Assembly (NCBI RefSeq): GCF_052324685.1
Contig: NC_135213.1
Location: forward strand, 37,998,021-38,062,020
Length of the DNA stretch: 64,000 bases
DNA from: Brachyhypopomus gauderio
Lineage: Eukaryota; Chordata; Actinopteri; Gymnotiformes; Hypopomidae
Direction of reading: 5' to 3'
Within the stretch, counting starts at the first letter, position 1. Every line of letters begins with the position of its first letter. Below, one piece after another: positions 1 to 21,878 of this stretch. The notes beneath the pieces are model-generated. The model searched no databases, was not told the origin of the DNA, and saw only the letters and a program-made list of their open reading frames with translations. Position numbers and translations under genes: made by a program.

Positions 1-694
1 TCATCCCACCTCTGTGGTTCCTATCTGAAAAGATGTTTGTTATTACAGAACCGCTAGCGTCTGTTCATGTGGATGTGTTTTGTGTGTCTGGGCCTTTCAA
101 CACAGCTGGGATGGTACATGCTGTGTTTGACCTTCTGGGGATTTTCAGACCGGTTGTTTTCTCTGCAGGAGTGTGTGTCGGGCTCCTCCGACCTTGGGCG
201 GCTTTGGGGAAGGTTATACAAATGAAACGATTTCCTAATGAGTCTTGCGTTCCTCTTGGGCTGATTGGAATCTTATTGAGAGGCCTACTGGAAATGTGGA
301 CACGGGGTGCCAGATCTGATATTAAATCCTCCTGCGACTCCGAACGCAGCGGAGTAAAGGTCGTTTTGAATCAGCGATTCTCAAATAGAGGTTGCGTTCC
401 ATTATTTCGATGCTTGTTGGAGGGGACGTGATTTCGTGCCGTGACTGGACCCCATATTGGAGATACAGTGCTGTAACGTGATTGATCATAGTGTGTGATG
501 TGTGATGTTCATCAACCAGAGTGGTAGACGGAGAGGCACAATTACAGGAGCAGGTTTATTTGTGTCATAGAGGCCAAGAGTTAAATGAGAATCCATAATA
601 CGCTTCAGTTGAATCAAGTTTAGACGTTTCCACTTTCTGTCCCGCCATTCTACTTTCATCTCTCTTAACCTGTCTGAGAGAATATAAGTAATAT

Positions 695-769
<75 letters not shown>

Positions 770-1439
770 ACAGGCACACACAGGCACACATGCAGAGAGA
801 CATAACCATATTCACATACACAAAGAAACAGAAACACATTGGCATCGTACCGTCCTTTCCAGACCTCTGACCGGGACCTTCAGTTTAAACACAGTAAGAA
901 AATCACAAAGAGAGAAATCTAATCTAGCTTCAGCACTAATCTTCAAAACGAACGTTTATTAGATCCTTGAAGGTCCCTGTGTGTTAGTCTTCTGACTGAG
1001 CTTAAAAGAATTTTTTTATCTTAAATATATTCTGTCATGATCTCCTATTCTCCCTCAGTTATACTCTAAAGAACTAAAAAAACAATCATTCACACTCCTT
1101 TAATGTTCCAAAAAAGGTCAGTGCTTAACTGTAAAAGTAAGACAAGACACGACAAGATCTGAATTTTAATTATTAATAGTATAACGTATGGGTGTGAATT
1201 TAAATCAAGTTAAGCTCATTTGAATTTATGAATTGAGCTTTTATAAGAACTTTTTTTATATGCACACTATTCAAATACTAATACATCATATTCAGATATT
1301 TACATTTTGTTTACTTACATACTTGACTTCCATACTTGACAAAAATTCCAACAAAATGAAAACAGCCTAGACACGTTGAGAGCTTTTGGAGGCGCTGTGG
1401 GGATCTCTCTGTGGCTAAACCCCCCCTGTCTCTCTCCAG
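1..1439. other. rxra intron, no exon seen
   Basis: I found no RXR hinge or DNA-binding-domain sequence here, so this is read as the intron upstream of the first visible LBD exon. A 132-codon open frame at 33-431 resembles nothing I know and has no gene-like context. A compound (CT)n(CA)n microsatellite lies at about 693-788; the rest is AT-rich and featureless to me. Confidence 0.7.
693..788. repeat. Compound (CT)n(CA)n microsatellite
   Basis: An uninterrupted CT run passes into a CA run and then degenerate CACACA with CAGGCACA variants. It lies in an rxra intron. Confidence 0.95.
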
Positions 1440-2170
1440 CCCAACGACCCCGTCACAAACATCTGCCAGGCGGCGGACAAACAGCTGTTCACGTTAGTGG
1501 AGTGGGCCAAGAGGGTCCCGCACTTCTCCGACCTGCCAATGGACGACCAGGTCATCCTCCTGCGAGCAGGTCGGTAGTCAAGACAACCACACGGAGGCGC
1601 CTCTAGTTTGGTGCCTTCTAATAGAAAAACGACGAGCGGGTTGTAGTGTATCAATATGAATAAACGCACGTCTGGTTTCATGCGGCTGGTGTCTGCACTT
1701 TTTGGAAGCAGTATTAGCTAAGTAAATAAGGCTGTTTAATATTCTTTATCACAGTCTTCGTTTTCATTGTGTGTGTTTTCTTTAGCTTTATATGGGATGT
1801 ATATTAGATGAATTCCATCTGCAAAGGCGATCCAGCTCAGACGTATAATAAATATAATAAATAAATTAGAGATTTATTTTTCTCCTTTGGGTCCCCATGT
1901 TCCATTCCCAGGACCTAAACGTTGTCTGAGCGCATCTCTGGGCTGGGGGTTTGTCTGACAGAAGTGAAAAAGAAATCTCCCTGTTTAGTAGACAGAGACA
2001 TCCTCGCTATGCTTGTTTATTGACTGTCCTCACACAAAAGTGTCCTGCTTAAGTCCCTGCGTCTGCCACCGTGGGTTTGTGTGGGCTCATATCACAGCCT
2101 TTTTGTTTATTTTTGTGTATTTTAACTTGTTTCTCCACCAATGCTTCTCTGTCTCTCTCTCTCTCCCTCC

Positions 2171-2201
<31 letters not shown>

Positions 2202-3062
2202 AGGGTGGAACGAGCTTCTAATAGCTTCCTTTTCTCACCGCTCCATAAGTGTGAAAGACGGTATATTGCTGGCGACGGGCCTTCATGTCCACAGGAACAG
2301 CGCACACAGTGCGGGCGTGGGAGCCATCTTCGACAGGTGGGTGGTGCCCTCCAACCCCGTGCCTTGTTCCTCCGTCCTTCCATTAGTGAGCTGAAAACTA
2401 GCGTCACTTCAGGTTATGAAAGACCTGTTAGGGAGCAGGGCAGGCATTCAGAGATGTGTGTCTGCCATTAATCATGCCTCGGAGAATTTTCAGATGACCC
2501 CTTCCTAAGGACACGAGATGCTGCTGTATAGAACATCCACATCTCCTTCTGATTGATAGTGCTTTTACATTAAGCCACAAGGAAATGTTATGTGTAATGT
2601 TTCATATGTCTAAGAAAGTCTGTCAGTGTCCCCACTGGTGAAATATATGATGTCCACTCAGACCATAGTGAAGACAAATCAGTCTTCTGTGTCTTAATGG
2701 CTTTAAGACCTGAGTTGGTTCAGAAAGATGTGATAGAGGTGACGTCACCTTGCCTGTACAGTATGATGTAACTCAACAGAGAACTTTTCTCTCAGTTTTC
2801 CTGTGAATGTGCTAAATGAAAATTCCCATCAGTCAAACTGGAATGGTTATTGTTGGGAGGTTACAGTCGGGTGCGTTTTACTCACACAGGGTGCTGACAG
2901 AGTTGGTGTCTAAGATGCGTGACATGCAGATGGACAAGTCTGAGCTTGGTTGTCTACGAGCAATTGTACTTTTCAACCCAGGTACAGAAATACATACACA
3001 CATACACACCACATAGAACCACCCACCCCCCAAATACACACACACACACACACACCACATAG

Positions 3063-3099
<37 letters not shown>

Positions 3100-4340
3100 A
3101 ACACACACACACACCACATGGAAAACCCTCCCCGGACACTGACACATATATGCATACATACCACATACACACACACACACACACACACACATACATATGC
3201 ATGCACACACATCACACACAAAACTACTGGATGTTACCTGTTTAAAGTGAGGAGCATTTAATACATGTAAACACATCATCACCGTATTCTGAATTTTATA
3301 TTTGGTACATGTAGAGCAAGAAAACGCTTTTAGAATCTGGTTCTTCTGATTATGAACCCAGTCTGAAAAAGGTAAACATAGTAGGCATAGTAGGGTAAAT
3401 GTTTAAATTTAATTGTATAACATACTGCACCCTGTACAGGGAGAACACTATACGTCTTCTGCTGGAGTTCTCAGAGTTCTGAATTTGAACATTACAGGTG
3501 AAATATTGTTAGAAGACAGAAGGCTTTGACCTGAATGTCTGTACTGGGAACGGAAGGCAGTATTCTTCAGTTAACTTTTTTCAGCATTGTCAAATGCAGT
3601 GCAAGATAGAATTGCAGTGTACTCTATTGTACAGTGAAATCTAATGTCATGTAGAACCCCGACGTCTGACTAGGTACGATCATAACGGGTCCATGTAGAT
3701 CTGCTGATGGCTGATCCAAGCAGTCAGGAAGTCTTCTCGTCCCTCCCCTCTAGACTCCAAGGGTCTGTCCAACCCAGTAGAAGTGGAGGCACTTCGAGAA
3801 CGGGTGTACGCATCACTGGAAGCCTATTGTAAACAGAAATACCCACATCAGCCTGGAAGGTACATATATACACATTTCTGTTCTATGTGCCACTCTCGTG
3901 TGTCTAAAATACACCGTGCAAGCTGAGTCTTGTGCATCAGTCATAAAAGCACATTTGAGATGTTCAGGTTTTTATTACACAGCAACTGTATATTAGTGTT
4001 ATGGTTTTACGGCTATTCCTTGAAGAACCTGATATATAAATTGCTGTATTTTAATTCTGACATTTGAAAGGAACAGGCCATTAATTTTCCATTTGATCAT
4101 GTTTGTCTATATCATTATGCTAACAGATTTATCACTAATCCCTTTCAAAGTTTATATCCTAACACCCGTGTGTCTTTCTGTAATTCGAGCAGATTTGCCA
4201 AACTGTTACTTCGACTTCCTGCACTGCGATCCATAGGCCTGAAGTGTCTGGAGCACCTCTTTTTCTTCAAGCTAATCGGAGACACGCCCATCGACACGTT
4301 CTTAATGGAGATGTTGGAGACACCACACCAAATGACATAA
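1440..4340 (+). CDS. rxra: Retinoid X receptor alpha, ligand-binding domain exons (5' part outside window)
   Basis: Nuclear receptor that binds 9-cis-retinoic acid and heterodimerises with RAR, VDR, PPAR and others to control transcription. Five exons are visible: 1440-1569, 2204-2336, 2890-2981, 3754-3859 and 4193-4340 (stop TAA 4338-4340). All have AG/GT borders and join in phase into about 203 residues running from [15 protein letters not shown] through [29 protein letters not shown] and [16 protein letters not shown] to the end PHQMT. The FLMEML segment is the AF-2 helix 12. The C-terminus PHQMT and the sequence SISVKDGIL favour RXRA over RXRB (which ends PHQLA and has SIDVRDGIL); this is from memory of the human proteins. 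The DNA-binding domain and hinge exons must lie left of base 1. The acceptor at 2203 uses a (CT)n microsatellite as its pyrimidine tract. Which teleost copy (a or b) this is cannot be told here. Confidence 0.95.
2151..2203 (+). repeat. (CT)n tract forming the 3' splice site of an rxra exon
   Basis: A nearly pure CT/CCCT run ends directly in CAG at 2201-2203, followed by exon base 2204. The microsatellite itself is therefore the polypyrimidine tract of this acceptor. Confidence 0.9.
2990..3215. repeat. (CA)n microsatellites flanking a 33-base C homopolymer
   Basis: CA runs alternate with two copies of a CACCACATAGAACC block. In the middle is an uninterrupted run of 33 C at 3065-3097. The array sits in the rxra intron just after exon 2890-2981. 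A C/G homopolymer this long could fold as an i-motif or G-quadruplex; it is also prone to length errors in sequencing. Confidence 0.95.
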
Positions 4341-7300
4341 TGGAACAGTGCCTCGGGTCGCCCCCGGCGATGCCTCGCGGAACTTCTCATAGAGACGCAT
4401 GTGCGGTCTTGTGCACAGATCACCTTGAGGATGTCGAGGGTGGCCCTCTGCACAGCCTGACCTGTGAGATCTGGTCAGCATCTTTTATCACAGTCCAGAA
4501 GATGTGTCATCTACAGGCAGTTCGGCTTTGGTGTTTTACGTTTGGAATCTTTGAATCAAAGTCATTACATAGAGGCCATTCACTCTGGAGTAATTTATAG
4601 GAAGGATGTGCTAACGAGAGTAATCAGTGGATGAGTGAAGCCATGCTGAGGAGACAAACACCATGTCGGTTCTCTGGATCTGAGCTGGTAAGAGTGTTTA
4701 AAGATCTAATGACTTGATTGTTCTGTCCCACCGAGGCCTACCTCTGCATTCCAGTCATCTCCACAAAGGCCACGGCCAGCCGTTTTCATCTCTGTACACA
4801 TCCGTGTCAGTGCGAGCGTGTTGATTGGACAAAAGGATGCACAACTCTGCAATACATGCAATACCTCTTATATGCCTCTCAGAACCACAAGACTCCACGA
4901 CACCTCATCACTGCCTTTCTGTTATGGACAGTACCATATGTACAGAATATTCAGTGTTAATACATACAGTGCGCAATTTGCAAATGTTGAATTCAGTGTC
5001 TGGAATTCGTCAACGTGAGTAAGATATGGAAAGGATACAAAATGAATGGTTGTAGTTTCAGCACTTACAGATTTTCTTTTATTTCAATTTTTTTTCCATC
5101 AAACAGTGTTGACATTAGCAAGGCTGCCAGAAGTCAGTCCCCACAATCCGGAAACTGCAGTGTTGTTTGGCTGTGGTAGAAAGGGCTTCTCTTCTTGGAA
5201 GAGGTATATGAATGACAGAATAGTCTAGCAAGAATTAAATGCAGGTGTGCTCTTGGCCTGACTCAAGTTTAACAATAGAAAAAAAACTGATTTGTTGTTA
5301 GAGGTGTATAAAATACTTAGACGATGTTCAATTTCTCAATTGTTTTGCCTCTATAATTCATCTCAATTATGTATCAAGCATTTCCAAAGACTTTCAATGG
5401 CGTTTATATATCATCAGATGATTCCCAGCAATGAATTTATGTGATATGAAAATATGCAATTAGTTAAGAGAATCCAGACAACGGTCTGGCCTCAGGGATA
5501 TGCAAGATTTAGTTTAGTCTGCCCCCTAGTGTTTAGGAAGTGACAGTACAGCTTTTACATCTGAGCATTCGGTTAATTGGAAGCCGGAATTTCTACTCTC
5601 AGAAATCAAACTTCGGGTGATAGCGTTCAAATTTGGCAGCCACTGCAAAAATAACCTCAGGCTGACACAATGGTATAAAATATGTTAAGCATATTTTTAG
5701 CAATGGTAGCTTTATTGTGCAATGATGTTTGTGTATTACTATAAGGAACAAATTCTAACTGCATTTTTGTAACGTTTGTTGGCAGCCACTGTAAGCAAAC
5801 CTCTTACAGACTGAGCCAAGATGAGCAGATCAGTGTTCTGACAATAACAGTGAGGACAGTGAAGTTGAACTCAGAATCATTATTTGAAATCGTATTTACC
5901 GGAGGGTCTGATCACACAATGTCTTTTTTACTCGGTTGTCATGTATTTAACCGCGAAAGCAGAAGCTAGCACTCAGGCTAATGTTCAGATAAATGGTGTA
6001 CATACATTATTTTCACACACACAACACGAAACACACCCGTTAATGAGTGACAAGATCATTCTCTCATTGGCCAAGATTTTTTTTTTTTTACTTTTAAGTT
6101 TTTTTTTTGGCTAAAATCTCACTTAACGCCCATATGGCCCAATTCTGCAAATAATTCTTAAAACATTTCCTGGGTTTCAAACTGACACCAGCATAATCAG
6201 ATATGAAGTACAAAGAATCTCTTCTGTCATGCATTTGGGGCAAAAGGTCCAAACTCAGAAACTAAAGGTCTGAGTCGAGTAGTCCTGTGTGTTGGGACCT
6301 TGCAGGACAAGTCAAACAGGGTTTCGTCGACTAACAGGGACAGCTAAGAGAAGCCTGTATATGCTACCCAGTGTCCTTGTAGTCTTTCCCTGTGAAAACC
6401 CAGGTGATTGCATTAGCAAAAATGAGAAAAAAACAATGGAATAAAGATATATATCTATTTTTGTACAAATGTAACTTTATCCTTTTATTCCAGTGCAGTT
6501 ATTTCCTGAATCCTGTTGAATGTTTCATTATTGGTGTAAATGTTGAATTTAAACTGCCCTCATCACAGGACTAAGAGATGCTGCCATTAAAACACTTTCC
6601 CCTGTTCTTTTTTATACACTTGTAATATGAAAGTGGATTGAATGTTTTGTCCCATCACAATGTTTATTGTTCAAAGAACTATTAAATTTTCAGTTCCAAA
6701 CACCATGTTGTCATTAGAGTTGCTAAAGAATGATTAGCTTTACAATATATATATTTATAAATCTACGAGAATACAAGTGATAAAAATCTTTATATAAATA
6801 GATTTTTAGCATATTACACTATCTGTCCATTACTTTTTTCACACAAGGCAGATATTGGTGGGATACTCAGACTACTTAAAACCTCTGCAAAACGATGTAA
6901 ACTATTTTTAAGAGCCTGATTTATGATATCTAAGTGCTATACAGAAAAAAAAATCTCATTTTCAAAGCTAAAACACAGGTCTAATTAAAAAAATTAAATA
7001 AGACAAGATTAGTCTTTAAATCCCATTTGACAAGTGCTTAAGAGTTACACACAGAAGGCCAGCTGGTCAAGGCACAGAACACACTTGAGCCTAAAAGGAG
7101 CAGTTAACAGTAGGTACTTGAACTAAGCACCTAGCTGCTCATTTCTACAAAGTGGTACAAAAGGATTCCAATAGTTTTAAATAGAGGAGCCCCTTCAAAC
7201 AAAACAAAAGCTCAAAGCAGTAACAATGTGATAAAGTCGTACCGCCTGATGAACACAGTGAGATGCTTCAGGATGCATATATTTATAACATTTACATATA

Positions 7301-7558
7301 TTTAGTTTATCCTGAAAGAGTCACTGTAATGAAAAGAGAAAGATAATATATAAACTGGAACAATGAATTGAGGCTGTTCAGGACATGACCAGCCGATCTC
7401 GATCTCTCTCTCTCTCTCTCTCTCTCACTCTCTCTCTCCCTCTCTCTCTCCCCTACACTATTCCACTCACACCATCGTAAAATGTCCAGTGTATGCTCCT
7501 CAAAATTCCCAGACAGATATCGCTGAAGTCTAGACTGTCCAGAGCTCCTCCACCGGCC
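4341..7558. other. rxra 3' UTR and convergent rxra/wdr5 3' intergenic region
   Basis: I see no coding exon. The left part is presumably the long rxra 3' UTR and the right part the wdr5 3' UTR. Candidate poly(A) signals are ATTAAA on + at 6681-6686 and AATAAA on - at 6663-6668, only about 12 bases apart, so the two convergent transcripts may end at nearly the same place. A (CT)n run lies at about 7397-7453, inside the likely wdr5 3' UTR. Confidence 0.5.
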
Positions 7559-11029
<3,471 letters not shown>

Positions 11030-11725
11030 GATAGCTTTGGGAAAGAAATTCAAGCCCCACAGCAGTTATCCGGCGTCCAGTCTAGCAGCAAACACACATG
11101 TAAAGTCATACAACACTGCCTGGTTGGTTTGTTTTAGATTTAACTCTACTAACATCTTCCCTTTCAGAATCTTGCATCTACATGGATAAGACTGGAAACA
11201 CCAGAACACAGACGTATAGGCTAATGTGGTCCAGTACAGTCTTAGATCCTCTCTTGTGCATTTAGATGCGCATACATCTATTAATGAGGCGCCACGCTCG
11301 CACGCACGCACGCACCCGCTTCCATCGCTGGTTGTTTTGGTAACTACAAGCCGTCTGCCACTAACGTAGTTATTACAACTAGCAAATTTGTCTTAAATGG
11401 CTATTCTCGATTGATAAAGATGAGGTTAGTTTTCAACTTGTCATTCATGTCTTAATTTATGATTTCGGCATGGCAACCTACTTAGCTAGCCTGGCTAATA
11501 ACATTAGCTGACGGCCGTCTCTCAAAACACACTTCCGGTTTAGTAAAACAGCTTTAACGGCGCATTAAGGTATCGGAGGAACAAATGTTCTTACTTACTT
11601 TAAGGGTATAACACTAAGGTGTAAAATCGAACAGAAACCATGTGAGACGGGAATAAGTGATTTGAAGAAACTTGAACTTTTAAGCGTGATCAAAATCTCA
11701 CTTGCAAAGCTGCTGCTGTGTCTTC

Positions 11726-11737
11726 TGCGCATGTGCA
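11726..11737. promoter_or_regulatory. NRF1-like site near the wdr5 5' end
   Basis: TGCGCATGTGCA is one mismatch from the NRF1 consensus YGCGCAYGCGCR. It lies about 700 bases upstream of the wdr5 start codon, where a non-coding first exon would be expected. Confidence 0.45.
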
Positions 11738-12048
11738 GAACACTGACAACACGAGATCATTACAATAGTCCGTCGGGTCAATCACGTCGTTAATACCTCT
11801 CTGTTGTTTTTTTACTTCTCTTACGTCTTCCGTTTCTGATCAATAATTTTAAAAAGTAACACAAAAAAACAAAAAAAACATGGCACTACATATTGAACAA
11901 CAACAAAAAAAACATTTTTTGACGTAGCCTTGACAAGAACTGTTCCGAAATCAGTTATCCGTTCTTCACTATGCATGATTCATGGCTCGGACGGCAGAAC
12001 TTGTGAATGACATTTACACAGGCCAGAACAAACAGCTACTCGCCCAGC

Positions 12049-12068
12049 ACTACAAGCCCCACAATACC
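12049..12068 (+). promoter_or_regulatory. ZNF143/THAP11-like motif
   Basis: ACTACAAGCCCCACAATACC resembles the long ZNF143 (Staf) site of the form ACTACAAnTCCCAGnATnC. It is at the edge of the CpG-rich core, ten bases before the NRF1 palindrome. Confidence 0.5.
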
Positions 12069-12077
12069 GTGCGCCGC

Positions 12078-12089
12078 CGCGCATGCGCA
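12078..12089. promoter_or_regulatory. NRF1 site in the brd3/wdr5 CpG island
   Basis: CGCGCATGCGCA matches the palindromic NRF1 consensus YGCGCAYGCGCR exactly. NRF1 plus a ZNF143-type element is a typical housekeeping promoter combination. Confidence 0.6.
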
Positions 12090-13392
12090 GAACACTACCC
12101 AACTAGTGTCGACCCCAGCCGTCTATTATGCTTCTTCGCTGCAATAAAAGCTACCTGAGAATCTGCGAGGAATACGCTGCCGGAGCCGCGGGGAGTGGAA
12201 GTAATGAAGCCGCGCCCTACGTCCGTTACGCCCGGTGCCCTCCGCTCGAAGCTTTTATTCGCGGTTCGGATGCGTGTTGCACGGGCTGAACGTGGCTGTC
12301 AGGGTCTCGCGGAGTGCAGCTGATGTCTCGCGCCGTGCAACAATGTAACAAAAGCGGGTTCTCTCCGCGCGCGCCATCCGCGCCGCCTCGCGCACGCGGG
12401 CTCCGCGTTCGGACCGCGTCTCGCGCCGCCTCGCTCGCTCTCCCTCCCCGCGCGCGGAAGGGCCGATCGAGGGCGCGACGCCTCCGGTGCGTTTCAAACC
12501 GGCCCGCTAACGAGCTAGCGCACGGCGGGCACACAATGGCCCGGGCGGGGGGGGCGGGGGGGTCCGCGCTCGGTATCATCTTTTACCGAGCCCGCCATCT
12601 TTTACAGAAGTTGGTTTGGACGCGGTGTGGGTCGCGTCCTCGGTCCCCCCCCACCCCCCACCGCCCACCGTGTTCCGTGAGGTTCCCCATTAACCGGTTC
12701 TGGGTCCACGCAGGCGAGCAGTTCGCTGCTTTTATTCTCACCGAGGCAATAAAACTCGAGCGGCTCGCCGCGAGTGTTCAAGTGTAGATGTTGCATCTTC
12801 ATTAAAGTTGTATCTCGTAAACTAGCGCAAGTTCATAACCCGCGGTTCCGTGGAGATTGGTGTTTGGATGCTGTGGCGTGACACCCGAACAACTTTCCCC
12901 AGTTTCTTATGCGAGTATTTTGTATTTCAGATCAATCTGACCATGATTAGTTCTCTATGATGCCTTCACGTTGTAGCAGCGTCTCATTCCCGCAAACGTT
13001 CGCGTTATCTTTGTTTCATTTCATGTTGACCGCACACGCATCGGAAAAGAAAAAGATATTAAAATGTTTGCATAATTTATCGTACGTCCGTATATCTTTA
13101 TTGCCGTGTGCGTTAATAGTGATCTAAACGATGCATTGGTACTCATGGTGAAAGGCACTGGGACACTTGGATATATTTAGCACCGTTGTTTTGTTTATAT
13201 GTGCACACAAAATCTTTATTTCACGTCATTTTGCCTTGTGTCTACAGGGTGTAACTTCACTGACCCTCTGCTGCTGAATGATAGAGGCTTCTTGCTTGTT
13301 TTCTGGCAGAGTGCTGACACTCAGGTCCTGAGATGGGATGTGTGCATCGCGGAGGGAGTACGGCGAAGAAAGAGGGACACAGAAATCACTAA

Positions 13393-18929
<5,537 letters not shown>

Positions 18930-19115
18930 GATTTCCACGGCACCTCCTCCTGATCTCCAGGCCCCTCCCATTCTCCAGGCCCCTCCCATTTTCAAATGAG
19001 TAGTGTGTGCTATTGCAATAGTGTCTCGCCTGAAGACCTGTTGCATAAAGAGTTAGAAGAAGAGAGGTTATTTTAAAATAATCTGTTGTAGAACGCCCTG
19101 GGCTTGGATGAAGAC

Positions 19116-19178
<63 letters not shown>
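19116..19178. repeat. (GT)n(GA)n microsatellite in brd3 3' UTR
   Basis: Twelve or so GT units are followed without a break by about nineteen GA units. A 21-C homopolymer follows at 19272-19292. Confidence 0.95.
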
Positions 19179-19180
<2 letters not shown>

Positions 19181-20984
19181 GAATCAGGGTTTATTTTGCT
19201 GGCCCTCAAAGGGTAACACCTGGTATCACCAGACAAAAAAAGTTTTGTTTTGTGATTTTTCTTTTTCTTCTCCCCCCCCCCCCCCCCCCCCCGAACATGC
19301 CAGTTGTGGAGATCTATACAGTTAAGTACAGGAGTTCTATTAGTTTTCTAAGGTGTTTGCTCAAGAGACCCAAAAAAACCCCTATTAGTGGACAAACTGA
19401 CAAAAGCTTGGCTGCGTATCAGAAAATGAGCAGCTCCATCAAGTCTCAAAGTTTGAAGGAACAAGCAACTGTTTCTCTCTCTGGTGTGGTTGTCATGATA
19501 GCATGACGATTCATCTCATTCCACAGTTATTTTATGGGTAATGATAATGGGTTATTATTACCACTTTTAAAATAGACTTTATTTATTTTTCAACTATAAA
19601 TGCGCAGCTCTTGGTTTTTTAACTGTCATGTATTACAGAAGGTATCAAAAAAAAAACATACAAAAAAAAAAACAACAATAGTTACACGTTCTGTGTGGAT
19701 TTTTGGTGTATCACAACCGAACGAGTGACACCCCACGCCATTCTATGGCCTAAACCTCTCTGCCTAAGTGTCAGTATAGTGTTTGAATCTGTACTTTGAC
19801 AGGCCTATGTGTGTAATCCACAGTAGTTTTGGTTATTTCTGCGCTGTATTTTGTTTTTCTCCTGGTGCTCGTTTCTCATTGTCAGTATTTGATGTATAAT
19901 TTTGTCAAGATATTTTGTTTTTAAACTATATTATTCGTTTGGATTAACGAGTTTGTTTTTTTATATTTGATCTCATTTGGACAACTCGATACTCCCATGA
20001 TTTATTTCATTTTGATGTATGAGGCCCGGAGATGTCGTTTCTATTTGTTCTGGAATCCTTCATCTTTCCCAAGTCCAATCACTGGACAATCAAAGGCAAT
20101 GGCAACTAAAATGTGTTATTTATAGTATGAGCAGTATCGGACCCATAAGTTGTCCAAAGGAATGTTGGCAAAGTGATCATGGTGGAGTCGGTCTGAGGTT
20201 CAGATTACGTTTGTCTTTCCTGAAAGACTCTAAAGCAGAATATACTGGCCTCTTCGTAGTGCAGTCACCATAACTCCCCCAGAAAGAAAGATGATTGGAT
20301 TGTTCTTTAATGATTTCAATCAGCAGTACTAGGTTTAAACTTCAGAAAAGGAAGATTGTGTGTAGTCCTTTCCAAAGTATTACAACTAATGTAATTGCTC
20401 TATTTTATTAATACCTTTTTTAAATGACTTCATCTCTTTTGGAATACTGTATTAAATGCTTTGAGTGGTACTTAAATGCTTCATAGAACTTGCTGGAATA
20501 TTTTCTTGCTGTGTGTCCTTGAATTGGTTAACTGACTGGTAAACTCTGTAACGAATGTAATAGAGATCATTTTTTTCTGTTGCAGCAGGGTGTCCACCCC
20601 GGTATTGTCATGAGTTAAATTACATATATTTGAAAGGTTTTAACTGATCCTCGTTTCCCCCAAACCAGTGTGTACACTAAAGTAGCAGGCTGATGGTCTT
20701 GCTCTAAAATAACTGTAGAACAGATTTGAAACCTGTGTCAGGATTTTCCTTTTGTTTTGGGTTCTTTCTTTATTTTTTGTTTATGTTCAACCTTTGTAGC
20801 TCAGATAACATTGAAACCCAGATGTCAAGATTTGATGTAAAGTGAGTTTTTTTTTTATTTTATTTTATTTTTTTGGTTTTCCTCTCAGTAGTAAAATGTC
20901 ACGAATGCGTGTTACTTTCTCCCATGACTGCCACAGCATTGTTATGTGTCAGGTCTTCATCGCTTGGTGTGAGACTGTAATCCA

Positions 20985-21058
20985 CTTTTGCGTAGATAAC
21001 AGATTTTTGCGTAGATAACAGATTTTTGCGTAGATAACAGATTTTTGCGTAGATAATG
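20985..21058. repeat. 19-bp tandem repeat, about four copies
   Basis: The unit AGATTTTTGCGTAGATAAC is repeated with almost no divergence, which suggests recent expansion. It is in the brd3 3' UTR region. Confidence 0.9.
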
Positions 21059-21525
21059 TCTTTCTGTTGCAGTTCCCTTCTCGCCAAATCCTCACTCCAC
21101 TAAATGGAAAATAAGAAAAAAGGTGTTTCCTGAGTGATGTCAGCAAAGTAAAATAAGACTGAAATATAAATATATAGGCTATATAATTACAGATATAAAT
21201 GTATATGCATTACTTATTCGTTAACACGTCTTGGGTCGAAATATTTTAGTTATTTTTTATGAGAGCGAAAACCTTTTGTGTATTGCATGCTGATTTACAA
21301 GTATCTTTCTTAAACCTTTTTGAGCTGTTTATAACATGTAAATGTCATTCTTTGAAGTAAAACATCAATGTTAGTAGAGCTCCATATAAATACAGCAAGG
21401 TTAAAGCAGGTTTATAGTTGGGTTTTCAGACAGACTTAGGCATTGAAATTACTGATGTATAAGCTAATTCGAAATTTGGACTCTGAGCCCCCCCTTGTTT
21501 TTCATAAATAAATCAAAAAAAGGAG

Positions 21526-21531
21526 AATAAA
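21526..21531 (+). terminator. Candidate brd3 poly(A) signal
   Basis: AATAAA in an A-rich stretch about 2.6 kb after the brd3 stop and before the convergent gene. It is one of several possible signals. Confidence 0.4.
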
Positions 21532-21878
21532 AATCCTTCATGGTGTCTGTTCACTCCACGTTTATTTGCCGTGAAATAGTTCATATAAGGATTTCATGTT
21601 TAGTGGTTGGTTGTATTTTCATGAAGTCCTGCAGCAGTCCGAAGCCAAAACGTACCAGTTTATACGTCTTGTATATTCAGTCTAAATTCCCAGTTAAGAC
21701 CGTTTGGACTGTCCAACCATATATGAGTCTACAATAAGCAAATGACTTGGACCATGTCGTTTTGCACGTAGTGACACTCAAACTACTAGCAACTACTTCC
21801 AAATGCGTTTACAGCAACCCTACAATAGTGTATTACTGTGAAGGAAGATTACCAATAATACAATAATCTGTAGCGCTG

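Larger units (their letters stand above)
18930..21878 (+). other. brd3 3' UTR and convergent intergenic region
   Basis: No coding exon seen. This is most likely the long brd3 3' UTR, ending near an AATAAA at 21526-21531. It contains an 18-base direct duplication (about 18955-18990, CTCCAGGCCCCTCCCATT), a GT/GA microsatellite (19116-19178), a 21-base C run (19272-19292) and a 19-bp tandem repeat (20985-21058). Confidence 0.55.

Noticed and set aside
486-962. Open frames over the CT/CA repeat
   Set aside because: Low-complexity translations (SLSLSL, THTHTH) of a microsatellite.
1376-1606. Plus-strand frame across the first rxra exon
   Set aside because: It is the wrong frame; the [10 protein letters not shown] reading with AG/GT borders is the real exon.
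12226-12787. Arg/Pro/Ala-rich open frames on both strands
   Set aside because: They fall in the CpG island. Composition explains their length and there is no family resemblance.
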